Shown: piece after piece, positions 17,799 through 26,936 of the stretch | How the letters are laid out: each line of letters begins with the position of its first letter | Position numbering within the stretch: the first letter of the stretch is position 1 | Assembly (NCBI GenBank): GCA_023150475.1 | Contig: JAKLKU010000014.1 | Span: 62,001 to 126,000 of the forward strand | Source: Planctomycetota bacterium | GTDB taxonomy: Bacteria; Planctomycetota; UBA1135; GCA-002686595 | DNA length: 64,000 nt | Direction of reading: 5' to 3' | Position numbers and translations under genes: made by a program | The notes under the pieces: generated by a model | Told to the model about the DNA's origin: nothing | Databases searched by the model: none | The model's input: only the letters and a program-made list of their open reading frames with translations

Positions 17799-18812
17799 TC
17801 AGCCTCGCGCTTTCCGGACGCCGGTCGCTTCGAGCGCCGCTGCGACGAGCTCGAGCATCTTCGCCTCCGGGTGCATGCCGCGCCGCACGTACGCGGTGCG
17901 CAGGTTGCCGACCTGGCGCGCGAACATCGAACGGTCGTCGGCGTCGCGGAACCACGTCGGCTGGAACGGCAGTCCGTGTTCGGCGAGGAACTGGAGGAGC
18001 TCCTTCTCGCTGCGGACCTTGCCCTCGTGGAACGGATCGACGATCACGTGTTTGTCGCCGCCGTAGAGCCGCAGCATCACGTGTCCGGGCAGCGGCACGA
18101 TCGCCGCGCGCAGTCCGGCGCGGCGCGCGACCAAGAGGTAGATCGCGCAGAGCGTCAGCGGCAGTCCGCGCTTCTCGACGAGCGCGTGGTGCAGCAGCGC
18201 GTTCTCCGGCGCGTGGTAACGCTCCTGTTCGCCTTGGTAGCCGAGCTCGCCGCCGAGGTACTTCGGCAACTCGAGCACGCGCGCGTGGGTTGCCGGCAGC
18301 GGTTCGATCCGCCGCAGCACTTCCGCCGCCATCGCGTCGAGCGCGAGCACGTACGGCCTGACGTCGAGCGTCGGATCGTCGAAACGCGCGAGCAGCCAGA
18401 GCGCTCGTTCGAGGTCGAATTCGGCCTTCCCGGCCTTCGCGACGAAACTCGCGAGCCGCCGCGCCTGGTCGAGTCGCGCGAGCCGGAGCTGCATCCGCCG
18501 GGCGCGCGGACGCGTGCGAGGCGCGCCGGATTCGGCCGCGCGGCGCACGGCGGCGCGGGCCGGACGGCCGAGCCGGTCCAAGGCCTGGAGCACTTCGCGG
18601 CCGACGATTTCGGAGTCGTCGTCCAAGAGCTCGATCAACGCCGCCAGTCGCGTCTTGTCGGTCTGGTGTTCCGCGCGAGCTCCAGGGCGATTCCCGACCC
18701 GATTCTCGGCGCGATGCTCGGCGCGATCCCCGGTTCGATGCTTGGCGCGATGCTCGGTTCGATGCTTGGCGCGATGCTCGGAGCGGTCGTCAGTTCGGTC
18801 GTTGGAGCGCAC
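17799..18812 (-). CDS. SirB1-like transglutaminase-fold protein with His/Arg tetrapeptide repeat at N-terminus
   Basis: A 337-residue protein starting with GTG at 18810-18812. Residues about 10-45 are built from a tetrapeptide repeat [E/K/G]-[H/D/N]-R-[A/T/V], encoded by a 12-bp DNA repeat. Then comes a helical segment (RLAALIELLDDDSEIVGREV) and the SirB1 core: LELPKYLGGELGYQG, the segment YHAPENALLHHALVEKRGLP with LTLCAIYLLVARRAGL, and PLPGHVMLRLYGG. The family has a transglutaminase-like fold; the Cys of LTLC and the His of PGHV are the expected catalytic-position residues. Family function is unclear (first noted near SirA regulators). The real start could lie inside the repeat, but no ATG or GTG is present between the repeat and the helical segment. 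Confidence 0.75.
   Translation of the reverse strand: MRSNDRTDDRSEHRAKHRTEHRAKHRTGDRAEHRAENRVGNRPGARAEHQTDKTRLAALIELLDDDSEIVGREVLQALDRLGRPARAAVRRAAESGAPRTRPRARRMQLRLARLDQARRLASFVAKAGKAEFDLERALWLLARFDDPTLDVRPYVLALDAMAAEVLRRIEPLPATHARVLELPKYLGGELGYQGEQERYHAPENALLHHALVEKRGLPLTLCAIYLLVARRAGLRAAIVPLPGHVMLRLYGGDKHVIVDPFHEGKVRSEKELLQFLAEHGLPFQPTWFRDADDRSMFARQVGNLRTAYVRRGMHPEAKMLELVAAALEATGVRKARG
18696..18791. repeat. 12-bp tandem repeat inside the SirB1-like gene
   Basis: About eight units of 12 bp, alternating GGCGCGATGCTC and GGTTCGATGCTT in the middle (18708-18779), with diverged units at both ends. On the coding strand each unit gives four residues such as E-H-R-A or K-H-R-T. The unit length is a multiple of three, so copy number can change without breaking the frame. 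Confidence 0.9.
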
Positions 18813-18897
18813 GGCGGTCTTCGCAAAGGAGCGTAACCCGCCCCGAGCTCATCTTGGCTCGCGATCGCCGCGGGGAGAAGGGGCAGAGTCGGGCACC

Positions 18898-18926
18898 TTG
18901 CGGTGGCCCGGCAGCGTGCCTATCCT
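18898..18926 (+). promoter_or_regulatory. Possible sigma-70-type promoter for the thiolase operon
   Basis: TTGCGG (18898-18903), a 17-base spacer and TATCCT (18921-18926) lie about 134 bases upstream of the first thiolase start, in the 247-base gap between divergent genes. Spacing is ideal but matches to consensus are only 3/6 and 4/6. Confidence 0.3.
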
Positions 18927-19059
18927 CTCTCGCCCAATCGCTCGGCCAACCGCTCCCGAATCGTGCGGAAGGCAGCGTGCGAGAGGCCGCGGGGTCGCTG
19001 CTCCGCGTGTTCCAAGGTTCCGATCTCGCGACCTCTACACGACCCAGCAAGGAGGGTCG

Positions 19060-20271
19060 ATGGCACCGACCCCGCGCCCCGCCGGCCGTCCGGTGGTGGT
19101 CACCCACGCGCTCCGCACCCCGATCGGGAAATTCCTCGGTTCGCTCGCCGAGCTCTCGGCCGCGGACCTCGGCGCGAGCGTCGTCACCGAGCTGCTCGCG
19201 CGCGCGAAGCTCGATCCTCGTCGCGTCGACGAAGTGATCTTCGGCAATGGTCGGCAAGCGGGCGGCGGTCCGAACCCCGGCCGCCAGATCGCGGTGCGCG
19301 CGGGCATCCCGGTCGAAGTGCCGGCGTGGACGCTCAACATGGCGTGCGCATCCGGATTGAAGTCGATCAGCGTCGCCGCGGAGGGCATCCGCTCCGGTCG
19401 CATCGACGTCGCGGTGGTCGGCGGCACCGAGAGCATGAGCCGTCTGCCGTTCATGCTGCCCGAGATGCGCAAGGGCTATCGCCTCGGCCATGCGCCGGTC
19501 GTCGATGGCATGTACAAGGACGGCTTCGTTTGTCCGCTCGCGAACATGATCATGGGCGAGACGGCCGAGAAACTTGCAAAGGACCTCGGCATCCCTCGCG
19601 CCGACCAGGACCAGTTCGCGCTCGAGAGCCAACGGAAGTCGCAAGCCGCGCGCGCCGCGAAGCGCTTCGACGACGAAATCTCGCCGGTCAAGTTGAAGAC
19701 CAAGACCGGCGAAGTGCTCTTCGCGCTCGACGAGCACGCGCGCGACGACGCGACGCTCGAGGACATGACGAAGCTGAAGCCGGTCTTCGACCCGAAGAAC
19801 GGTTCGGTCACCGCCGGCAACTCGAGCGGCATCACCGACGGCGCCGCGGCGCTGCTCGTGATGGCCGCCGACGTCGCGGCGGAACTCGGCCACGAGCCGC
19901 TCGCCTTCGTCGGCCACGCGACCGAAGCGGGCGTCGATCCCAAAGTGATGGGCATCGGCCCGGTGCCGGCGGTGAAGAAGCTCGTCGAGAGGAACGGCAT
20001 CGCCGTCGACGGCTACGACCTGGTCGAGCTCAACGAAGCCTTCGCCGCGCAGGTGCTCGCCTGCGACCGCGAACTGCACTTCCCGCGCGAACGACTCAAC
20101 GTCAACGGCGGTGCGATCAGCTTGGGCCACCCGATCGGGTGCACCGGCGCGCGCATCGTCGTGACGCTGCTCCACGAAATGAAGAAGCGCAAGTCGCGGC
20201 GCGGGCTCGCGACGCTCTGTGTCTCCGGCGGTTTGGGCCTGGCGACGGCCTTCGACCGCGACGGCCTCTAA
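19060..20271 (+). CDS. Acetyl-CoA C-acyltransferase (thiolase)
   Basis: A 403-residue enzyme. AAGGAGGG sits five bases or so before the ATG at 19060, a strong ribosome site that fixes the start. Catalytic residues are C96 (NMACASG, acyl-enzyme Cys), H357 ([10 protein letters not shown]) and C387 (CVSGGLG, general base). It catalyses reversible thiolysis of 3-ketoacyl-CoA, or condensation of two acetyl-CoA. Sequence favours the short-chain acetoacetyl-CoA type but chain length cannot be fixed. It heads a plus-strand cluster with a 3-hydroxyacyl-CoA dehydrogenase, an enoyl-CoA hydratase and a second thiolase of the same length. Confidence 0.93.
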   Translation: MAPTPRPAGRPVVVTHALRTPIGKFLGSLAELSAADLGASVVTELLARAKLDPRRVDEVIFGNGRQAGGGPNPGRQIAVRAGIPVEVPAWTLNMACASGLKSISVAAEGIRSGRIDVAVVGGTESMSRLPFMLPEMRKGYRLGHAPVVDGMYKDGFVCPLANMIMGETAEKLAKDLGIPRADQDQFALESQRKSQAARAAKRFDDEISPVKLKTKTGEVLFALDEHARDDATLEDMTKLKPVFDPKNGSVTAGNSSGITDGAAALLVMAADVAAELGHEPLAFVGHATEAGVDPKVMGIGPVPAVKKLVERNGIAVDGYDLVELNEAFAAQVLACDRELHFPRERLNVNGGAISLGHPIGCTGARIVVTLLHEMKKRKSRRGLATLCVSGGLGLATAFDRDGL

Positions 20272-20317
20272 ACCCAACGAGCCTCCAGGGCTCGCCACGA
20301 CTCACAAGGAAGGAACC

Positions 20318-21211
20318 ATGCAGATCAAGAAGGTCGGAGTGATCGGTTGCGGCCTGATGGGCCACGGGATCGTCCAGGTCGCGGCGCAAGGCGGCTGCGA
20401 AGTGATCGCGGTCGAAGCGGAGCAGAAGTTCCTCGACTCCGGGCTCGGGCGCATCGACAAGAGCCTCGCGAAGCTCGCCGAGAAACAAGTCAAGGACGGC
20501 AAGGCGACCCAGGAACAAGCGACGGCGTTCGTCGCGGCCACCAAGGCGCGCATCAAGGGCTCGCTCGATCGCAAGGCGCTCGCCGACTGCGACCTCGTCG
20601 TCGAAGCGATCATCGAGAACCTCGACGTCAAGAAGGCGCTCTTCGCCGAGCTGAACGGCATCTGCAAGCCGTCGACGATCTTCGCGTCGAACACGAGCTC
20701 GTTCCCGATCGGCGAGATGGGCCAAGCGAGCGGCCGGCCGAAGCAGATGGTCGGCCTGCACTTCTTCAACCCGGTGCAGCTGATGAAGCTCGTCGAAGTC
20801 GTGCGCACCAACGACACGACCGACGAAGTGTTCGCCGCGGCGCGCGCGTTCGGCGAGGCGTGCGGCAAGGTGCCGGTTTCCTGCAAGGACACGCCGGGCT
20901 TCGTCGTCAACCGCTTGCTCGTGCCGTACATGGCGGAAGCGATGAAGATGCTCGAGCGCGGCGACGCGAGCGCGCAGGACATCGACACGGCGATGAAGCT
21001 CGGTTGCGGTTACCCGATGGGGCCGATCGAGCTCACGGACTACGTCGGCCTCGACACGACGCTCTTCATCGTCGAAGGCTGGGTGAAGCGTTACCCGAAC
21101 GATCCTTCGTTCTGCGTGCCGAACCTCCTCAAGCAGAAGGTCAAGGAAGGCAAGCTCGGCCGCAAGACCGGCGAAGGCTTCTACAAGTGGGAAGGCGACA
21201 AGAAGGCATGA
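20318..21211 (+). CDS. hbd: 3-hydroxybutyryl-CoA (3-hydroxyacyl-CoA) dehydrogenase
   Basis: A 297-residue NAD(P)-dependent enzyme that interconverts 3-hydroxyacyl-CoA and 3-ketoacyl-CoA. AAGGAAGGAACC precedes the ATG at 20318. The Rossmann motif is GVIGCGLMGHGI (residues 7-18). The catalytic His is H148 (GLHFFNPV), with the partner Glu in KLVEVV and NTSS in the substrate loop. The C-terminal helical domain begins near DTPGFVVNRLL and ends GRKTGEGFYKW, typical of stand-alone Hbd/PaaH proteins rather than the FadB fusion. It starts 46 bases after the thiolase stop and overlaps the next gene by four bases. Confidence 0.93.
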   Translation: MQIKKVGVIGCGLMGHGIVQVAAQGGCEVIAVEAEQKFLDSGLGRIDKSLAKLAEKQVKDGKATQEQATAFVAATKARIKGSLDRKALADCDLVVEAIIENLDVKKALFAELNGICKPSTIFASNTSSFPIGEMGQASGRPKQMVGLHFFNPVQLMKLVEVVRTNDTTDEVFAAARAFGEACGKVPVSCKDTPGFVVNRLLVPYMAEAMKMLERGDASAQDIDTAMKLGCGYPMGPIELTDYVGLDTTLFIVEGWVKRYPNDPSFCVPNLLKQKVKEGKLGRKTGEGFYKWEGDKKA

Positions 21212-22266
21212 GCTTCGCGAGCTTCCTCCTGCCGTTCGTCCTCGCCGCCGCTCCGGCGCCGGCGAACCCGACCTCGGATGCCGCCGTCGCGGCGAGCCTC
21301 GCGGCACCGATCGGTGGCGCGCCCGTCGTGACGATGAAGGCGCCTCCCGCGTTCGTCACGGGATTGCCGTACGAAGTCGAACTCGAACTCCTCGCGCCCG
21401 AAGGCGGCGCGACGATCGGCGCGTGGATGCTCTCGCCGGCGGCGTTGACCGTCGACGGCGCGCCGTTCCCCGTCGCGCGCGGCCAAGGTTCGCTCGACGT
21501 GCCCGCCGGCTTCACCGTCCGCGGCAAGCTCGATCTCGCCAAGGTCGCAGGCTTCGAGCCGAAGCGCGATTTCGAGCTCGGGCTCTCGAAGGAGCTCTCG
21601 ATCGCCGCGCCGACGAAAGTGGCGTACGTCGAAGGCGCGCCCGCGGGGCTCGACTTCATGAACATGCCGGTCGAGGAGCTCGCGAACTGGAACGTCCTGA
21701 TGATCACGACGTCCGGTCCGATGCGCTTCGAGCTCTGGCCGAACGTCGCGCCCGGCCACGTGCGCAACTGGCTCGACCTCGCGTACACGGGCTTCTACGA
21801 CGGCGTGAAGTTCCACCGCTGCATCAAGGGCTTCATGATCCAGGGCGGCGACCCGAACACGAAGGACAAGGACCCGTCGACGTGGGGCCAAGGCAACGGG
21901 CCGCGCATGTTGAAGTCCGAGTTCTCGAAGACGGTCAAGCACGTGCGCGGCGTGCTCTCGATGGCGCGCCAAGGCCATCCGAACTACGCCCGCGATCCAG
22001 ACAACGACCCGAAGAAGGACACGGCGTCGTGCCAGTTCTTCGTCTGCCACGCCGAAGCTGCGTCGCTCGACGGCGGCTACACGGCGTTCGGCAAGTTGCT
22101 CGAGGGCTACGACGCGCTCGACAAGATCGCCAACGCGCCTGGCACGCAGAACCCGGGCGTCGGCGGCGGCATCCGCCCCAATCCTCCGCAAGTGATCCAA
22201 CGCGCGCTCGTCGTCAAGGCGGCGCCGCGCCAAGCCAACTCCGCCAACCAAGAAGGGTCGAAGTAA
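21208..22266 (+). CDS. Exported cyclophilin-type peptidyl-prolyl isomerase
   Basis: A 352-residue protein whose ATG overlaps the dehydrogenase stop. Residues 1-20 are a short signal (MSFASFLLPFVLAAAPAPA). Residues 20-150 or so form a beta-rich domain of unknown type. The cyclophilin domain (about 165-340) has GFYDGVKFHRCIKGFMIQGG with the catalytic Arg, a DTASCQFFVCHAEA segment and YTAFGKLLEGYDALDKIA. The active-site Arg and the F-x-[I/V]-C/Q-F-F features are present. It is likely periplasmic, assisting folding of exported proteins. A second, leaderless cyclophilin follows two bases later, so this operon has an exported and a cytosolic copy. Confidence 0.88.
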   Translation: MSFASFLLPFVLAAAPAPANPTSDAAVAASLAAPIGGAPVVTMKAPPAFVTGLPYEVELELLAPEGGATIGAWMLSPAALTVDGAPFPVARGQGSLDVPAGFTVRGKLDLAKVAGFEPKRDFELGLSKELSIAAPTKVAYVEGAPAGLDFMNMPVEELANWNVLMITTSGPMRFELWPNVAPGHVRNWLDLAYTGFYDGVKFHRCIKGFMIQGGDPNTKDKDPSTWGQGNGPRMLKSEFSKTVKHVRGVLSMARQGHPNYARDPDNDPKKDTASCQFFVCHAEAASLDGGYTAFGKLLEGYDALDKIANAPGTQNPGVGGGIRPNPPQVIQRALVVKAAPRQANSANQEGSK

Positions 22267-22268
22267 CC

Positions 22269-22796
22269 ATGCTCGGATTCGGCAAGAAGCCCGACGTCTC
22301 TGCGCTCCAAGGCGTCACGGCCGTGATCGAAACGTCGCTCGGCGCGATGACGCTCGAGTTCTTCCCCGACAAGGCGCCCGGACACGTCGAGAACTTCGTG
22401 AAGCTCGCGGAGAAGGGCTTCTACGACGGCACCGTGTTCCACCGCACGATCAAGGGCTTCATGATCCAAGGCGGTTGCCCGCAAGGCACCGGCACCGGCG
22501 GACCGGGCTACCAGATCAAGGCGGAGTTCAACGACACGAAGCACGTCAAAGGCGTGCTCTCGATGGCCCGCAGCTCCGACCCGAACTCCGCGGGCTCGCA
22601 GTTCTTCATCTGTCACGGCGACGCGTCGTTCCTCGACCGCCAGTACACCGCGTTCGGGCGGCTGGTCGCGGGCGAGGACGTGCTCGACAAGATCGCGACG
22701 GCGCCGGTCGTGTCGCACCGCGGCGAGAACTCGAAGCCCGTCAACCCGGTCAAGGTCACCAAGGTGCGCGTCGTGCGCCCGGCTCCGAAGGCCTGA
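22269..22796 (+). CDS. Cytosolic cyclophilin-type peptidyl-prolyl isomerase
   Basis: A 175-residue single-domain cyclophilin without a signal peptide, starting two bases after the preceding stop. Motifs: GFYDGTVFHRTIKGFMIQGG (catalytic Arg in FHRTI), a SMARSSDPNSAGSQFFICHG segment and YTAFGRLVAGEDVLDKIA. The N-terminus before the domain is only about 18 residues (MLGFGKKPDVSALQG). It closely resembles the domain of the upstream exported protein, pointing to a duplication within the operon followed by gain or loss of the leader. Embedding in a beta-oxidation-type cluster is unusual. Confidence 0.92.
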   Translation: MLGFGKKPDVSALQGVTAVIETSLGAMTLEFFPDKAPGHVENFVKLAEKGFYDGTVFHRTIKGFMIQGGCPQGTGTGGPGYQIKAEFNDTKHVKGVLSMARSSDPNSAGSQFFICHGDASFLDRQYTAFGRLVAGEDVLDKIATAPVVSHRGENSKPVNPVKVTKVRVVRPAPKA

Positions 22797-22797
22797 G

Positions 22798-23580
22798 ATG
22801 AGCTACGAGAACCTCCTGATCGAGAAGGACGGCGCGATCGCGTGCGTGATCGTCAACCGTCCGAAGGTCCTGAACGCGCTGAATCACCAGACGCTCTCCG
22901 AGCTCGGCCACGCGTTCGACGCGTTGAAGGCGGACGACTCGGTGCGCCTCGTGATCGTCACGGGTTCCGGCGAGAAGGCGTTCGTCGCGGGCGCCGACAT
23001 CAACGAGCTCGCGAAGATGCAAGCGATGGAGGCGAAGGAGAAGGCCTTCTTCGGCCAACAGGTCTTCGCGCGGATCGAGAAGCTCGGCAAGCCTTCGATC
23101 GCGATGATCAACGGCTTCGCGCTCGGCGGCGGCTGCGAGCTCGCGCTCGCTTGCACGCTGCGCACCGCGGCGAACACGGCGAAGATCGGCTTGCCCGAAG
23201 TCTCGCTCGGCATCATCCCGGGCTACGGCGGCACGCAGCGGCTAGCGCGCATCGCGGGTCCCGGCGTCGCGCGCGAGTGGGTCCTCACCGGCGACATGGT
23301 GACGGCCGAAGAGGCCCACCGCGTCGGCGTGGTCAACAAGCTCTTCCCGCCCGAGCAGTTGAAGGAAGGCACCTTCAAGCTCGCGCACACGATCCTGTCG
23401 CGCGGACCCGTCGCGGTGCGCCTCGCGATGGAGACCATCAATCGCGGGCTCAACATGAGCCAACAAGAAGGCGAGATCATCGAGAGCGACATGTTCGGGC
23501 TCGCCTCGACGACCGCGGACATGAAGGAGGGCATGGCCGCCTTCCTCGAGAAGCGCAAGGCCAACTTCCAAGGCAAGTGA
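22798..23580 (+). CDS. Enoyl-CoA hydratase (crotonase family)
   Basis: A 260-residue enzyme that hydrates 2-enoyl-CoA to 3-hydroxyacyl-CoA. The start lies one base after the cyclophilin stop. The oxyanion-hole segments are VAGADINE (CoA-binding loop) and GFALGGGCELALAC. Both catalytic glutamates of true hydratases are present: E114 (GGCELALAC) and E134 (GLPEVSLGIIPG). Sequence is close to short-chain hydratases such as Crt. With the dehydrogenase and thiolases it completes three of the four beta-oxidation steps; no acyl-CoA dehydrogenase gene is in the window. Confidence 0.94.
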   Translation: MSYENLLIEKDGAIACVIVNRPKVLNALNHQTLSELGHAFDALKADDSVRLVIVTGSGEKAFVAGADINELAKMQAMEAKEKAFFGQQVFARIEKLGKPSIAMINGFALGGGCELALACTLRTAANTAKIGLPEVSLGIIPGYGGTQRLARIAGPGVAREWVLTGDMVTAEEAHRVGVVNKLFPPEQLKEGTFKLAHTILSRGPVAVRLAMETINRGLNMSQQEGEIIESDMFGLASTTADMKEGMAAFLEKRKANFQGK

Positions 23581-23620
23581 GCGCGGAGGCGCGCTCCTTC
23601 AGCAGAGCAGGCGAACGATC

Positions 23621-24832
23621 ATGAGCACGAATCGAACGGTGGTGTTGGTCGGTGGCGCGCGGACTCCGATGTGCGAGTACGTCGGCACGCCGGGCTACGG
23701 CAAGTTCAAGGACATCTCGGCGATCGACCTCGCCGTGCACGCGTCGAAGGCGGCGGTGGCGCGCGCGAAAGTCGACCCGGCGTCGATCGACCACGTCGTC
23801 GTCGGCAACGCACTGCAGACTTCGCTCGACGCGATCTACGGCGCGCGCCACGTCGGCGTGAAGGCGGGCATCCCGAAGTCCGTCGGCGCGTTGACCGTCA
23901 ACCGGCTGTGCGGCTCGGGCATCCAAGCCGTGGTCAGCGGCGCGCAGATGATCCAGCTCGGCGAAGCGTCGACCGTGCTCGCCGGCGGCATGGAGAACAT
24001 GAGCATGGCGCCGTACGTGCTCTACAACGCGCGCCAGGGCTTCCCGTTCGGCACCGCGCCGCAGATGCAGGACATGCTCTTCGCGAGCTTGATGGACACG
24101 AGCTGCGGTCTCTACATGGCGCAGACCGCCGAGAACGTCGCGAAACGCCTCGGCATCAGCCGCGAAGCGCAGGACGCGTACGCGCTGCGCAGCCACCAAC
24201 TCGGCGCCGCCGCCGTGAAGTCGGGCAAGTTCGCCGCCGAGATCGAGCCCGTGAAGCTCCAGACGAAGAAGGGCGACGTTGTGATCGACGCCGACGACCA
24301 CATCAAGCCCGACACGTCGCTCGAAGCGCTCTCGAAACTGCGCGCCGCGTTCGGCAAGGACGGCACGGTGACCGCGGGCAACGCGTCGGGCGTCGTCGAC
24401 GGCGCCGCGTCGGTCGTCATCACGACCGAAGAGCGCGCGAAGGCGGACAAGCTCGACGTGTGGGCCAAGATCGTCAACTGGGGCATCGTCGGCGTCGAGC
24501 CGGCGGAGATGGGCCTCGGCCCGGTGCCGGCGATCCGGCAGTGCCTCGAGCGCGCGAAGCTGAAGCTCGACCAGGTCGACTTGATCGAGATCAACGAAGC
24601 GTTCAGCGCGCAGTACCTCGGTTGCGAGAAGGAGCTCGCGCTCGACCGCGACCGCGTCAACGTGAACGGCGGCGCGATCAGTCTCGGCCACCCGCTCGGC
24701 GCGACCGGCACGCGGCTCGTCCTGACGCTGATGCGCGAACTGCGCGCGTCGAAGAAGCGCTACGGCATCGCCTCCGCGTGCATCGGCGGCGGCCAAGGCA
24801 TCGCGATCCTGATCGAGAACCCGCAAGCCTGA
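23621..24832 (+). CDS. Acetyl-CoA C-acetyltransferase (second thiolase)
   Basis: A 403-residue thiolase with catalytic C97 (NRLCGSG), H357 (GHPLGATGTR) and C387 (CIGGGQG). It is clearly diverged from the first thiolase of the cluster (different loops around residues 12-30 and 120-150), so the two probably have different chain-length or directional preference. The segment CIGGGQGIA and the GMENMSMAPY loop resemble biosynthetic acetoacetyl-CoA thiolases. The start ATG at 23621 follows a 40-base gap after the hydratase stop. Confidence 0.93.
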   Translation: MSTNRTVVLVGGARTPMCEYVGTPGYGKFKDISAIDLAVHASKAAVARAKVDPASIDHVVVGNALQTSLDAIYGARHVGVKAGIPKSVGALTVNRLCGSGIQAVVSGAQMIQLGEASTVLAGGMENMSMAPYVLYNARQGFPFGTAPQMQDMLFASLMDTSCGLYMAQTAENVAKRLGISREAQDAYALRSHQLGAAAVKSGKFAAEIEPVKLQTKKGDVVIDADDHIKPDTSLEALSKLRAAFGKDGTVTAGNASGVVDGAASVVITTEERAKADKLDVWAKIVNWGIVGVEPAEMGLGPVPAIRQCLERAKLKLDQVDLIEINEAFSAQYLGCEKELALDRDRVNVNGGAISLGHPLGATGTRLVLTLMRELRASKKRYGIASACIGGGQGIAILIENPQA

Positions 24833-24869
24833 GGCTCGCCCCGAGCCTCGCCCTGAGCCAGAGATCGTC

Positions 24870-26879
24870 TTGAAGGCCCTGATCGAAACCCTCCCGAACG
24901 GCAAACGAGTCGTCGCGCTCGACCCCGGTCGGCGCGTGCTCTACCTGTTCAAGGACCTGGAGAAGATCCGCGCGCAACTCCGCGGCGAAGTCACGTTCCG
25001 GATGAAGGACGTGAATCCCGCGGACCTGCTCGACGACATCAACACCGACGTGATGACGCCGGCGTGGGTGTGCTTCCGGCACCGGCCCGAGGACATCGCG
25101 CTCGACGCGTATGCCGGCCTCGTCGACCAAGCGCAGAAGCGCGTGTTCGACACGCGCGCGTTGCTCGATGGCAAGTTCCAAGTGATCGTTTCGGGTCAAC
25201 GCAAGGGCACGGGCTCGTCGCGCGAGACGGCGCCGCAGTGCGAGAAGTGGTCGGGGATCGAGCTCGTGATCGCGAGCTCGTTCGCGCCGATCCACGCGCG
25301 CAACAACATCAACCTCGGGCAGTTGATGGGGGACTACGAGCAACTGAAGCGGCTCGAGGCGGGCGAGAAGCTGCCGCTCGAGGAGTTCACCGGCAAGTTC
25401 GACGCCGTGACGCGCGCGACGCTCGAAGCGGGCGGACTCTTCCCGTTCGTCGCGAAGTACAAGGCGAAGCAGCTCACCGTCGACGCGCCGCGCAATCCCC
25501 CGCGGCCGATGACGATGGCGGAGAAGATCCTCGCGTCGCACGTGCTCGACGCGCGTGGGCCGGTCCACGTGCAGCCCAACGATGCGTGCCTGGTGCGCGT
25601 CGACGGCGGCTACAGCCACGAGTTCACGACCGCGCAAGTGCACTACTTCCTCGAGCAGGAGTACGGCGCCGACTACCGCGTGCAGAACGCCAACAAGCTC
25701 GCGGTGTTCGAGGACCACCTGCTCTACGCCGACGGCGTCGCGCGCATGGCGCCCTTCGCGGACAAGATCGCGACGCTGCGCAAGCTGCAGCGCGAGTTCC
25801 AGAAGCACACCGGCGTGCGTGACTACTCCGCGCGCGACGGCGTCAGCCCCGGCATCTGCCACCAAGTCGCGCGCGAGCACTTCGTCGATCCCGGCGACTT
25901 CATCCAAGCGACCGACAGCCACACGTGCATGGGCGGCGGCAACAACGCGCTCACCTGGGGCGTCGGCGCGACCGAGTACGCGGGACTCGCGTATTCGGGC
26001 TTCACGTTCGTCAAGGTGCCCGAGTCGATCCGCTTCGAACTGACGGGCAAGCTCGATCCGGGCTGCACCGCGAAGGACGTGATCCTCTTCATCCTCGAGA
26101 CGTACGCGGTCCGCGAGGACACGCTCGACCGCGTGATGGAGTTCGGCGGCCCGGGTCTCGCTTCGCTCTCGATGGACGAGCGCGCGACGCTCTGCAACAT
26201 GGCGACCGAGTGCACGGCGCGCTCCGGCATCTGCGAAGCCGACGAGCTCACGCTCGACTGGCTCGCCGCTCGCCGCCCGAACATGACACGCGCCGAGATC
26301 CGCGCTCGCTTCGTCGCGCCCGACCGCGGCGCGCACTACCACGGCGGCGTCCACACGATCGATCTCTCGCGGATCGAGCCGATGGTCGCCAAACCCGGCG
26401 ACCCGACCTATGGCGCCAGGATCCGCGAGCTCGGCGACGTCAAGATCGACATCGCGTACGCCGGTTCGTGCACCGCCGGCAAGGAACACGACTTCGACTA
26501 CTACGCGCTCGTCTTGAAGGACGCGCTCGCCGCCGGCCGCAAGGTCGCGCCGGGCGTCAAGATGTACCTGCAGTTCGGCAGCGAAGCCGTGCGCGACTAC
26601 GCCGCGGCGAAGGGTTACCTCGACGTGTTCACGAAAGCCGGCGTCGAGATCATCAACCCCGGTTGCGGCGCGTGCATCGGCTGCGGCCCGGGAGTCTCGT
26701 CCACGCCGGACCAAGTCACGGTCAGTGCGATCAACCGCAACTTCGCGGGTCGCAGCGGACCCGGAAAACTCTACCTGGCGTCGCCGTTGACGGTCGCCGC
26801 CAGCGCCGTCGCGGGACGCATCCAAAGCTATGTCCCGGGTATGTTCGGTAGCGGCAACAAGACCGTCTCGGCTCGCTAG
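24870..26879 (+). CDS. Aconitase-family hydro-lyase, swivel and catalytic domains fused in swapped order
   Basis: A 669-residue protein starting at TTG (24870); no ATG or GTG is available upstream in frame and the sequence is coherent from the TTG. The N-terminal part (about 1-175) is the swivel (LeuD-like) domain: INTDVMTPA (57-65) and GTGSSRETAP (113-122), the arginine-containing active-site loop. The remainder is the LeuC-like catalytic region: QATDSHTCMGGGNN (347-359), and 4Fe-4S ligands C534 (AGSCTAGK), C599 and C602 (PGCGACIGC). In two-subunit isopropylmalate isomerases these are LeuC and LeuD; in one-chain aconitases the swivel is C-terminal. Here the swivel comes first. The dehydrogenase that follows makes isopropylmalate isomerase or (homo)aconitase the likely roles; the exact substrate is not determined. 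Confidence 0.83.
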   Translation: MKALIETLPNGKRVVALDPGRRVLYLFKDLEKIRAQLRGEVTFRMKDVNPADLLDDINTDVMTPAWVCFRHRPEDIALDAYAGLVDQAQKRVFDTRALLDGKFQVIVSGQRKGTGSSRETAPQCEKWSGIELVIASSFAPIHARNNINLGQLMGDYEQLKRLEAGEKLPLEEFTGKFDAVTRATLEAGGLFPFVAKYKAKQLTVDAPRNPPRPMTMAEKILASHVLDARGPVHVQPNDACLVRVDGGYSHEFTTAQVHYFLEQEYGADYRVQNANKLAVFEDHLLYADGVARMAPFADKIATLRKLQREFQKHTGVRDYSARDGVSPGICHQVAREHFVDPGDFIQATDSHTCMGGGNNALTWGVGATEYAGLAYSGFTFVKVPESIRFELTGKLDPGCTAKDVILFILETYAVREDTLDRVMEFGGPGLASLSMDERATLCNMATECTARSGICEADELTLDWLAARRPNMTRAEIRARFVAPDRGAHYHGGVHTIDLSRIEPMVAKPGDPTYGARIRELGDVKIDIAYAGSCTAGKEHDFDYYALVLKDALAAGRKVAPGVKMYLQFGSEAVRDYAAAKGYLDVFTKAGVEIINPGCGACIGCGPGVSSTPDQVTVSAINRNFAGRSGPGKLYLASPLTVAASAVAGRIQSYVPGMFGSGNKTVSAR

Positions 26880-26936
26880 ACCGTTCGCTCACAGCTCTCC
26901 CCACTCGCTCTCGGCCCCAGGCTCTCGAAAAGAACC

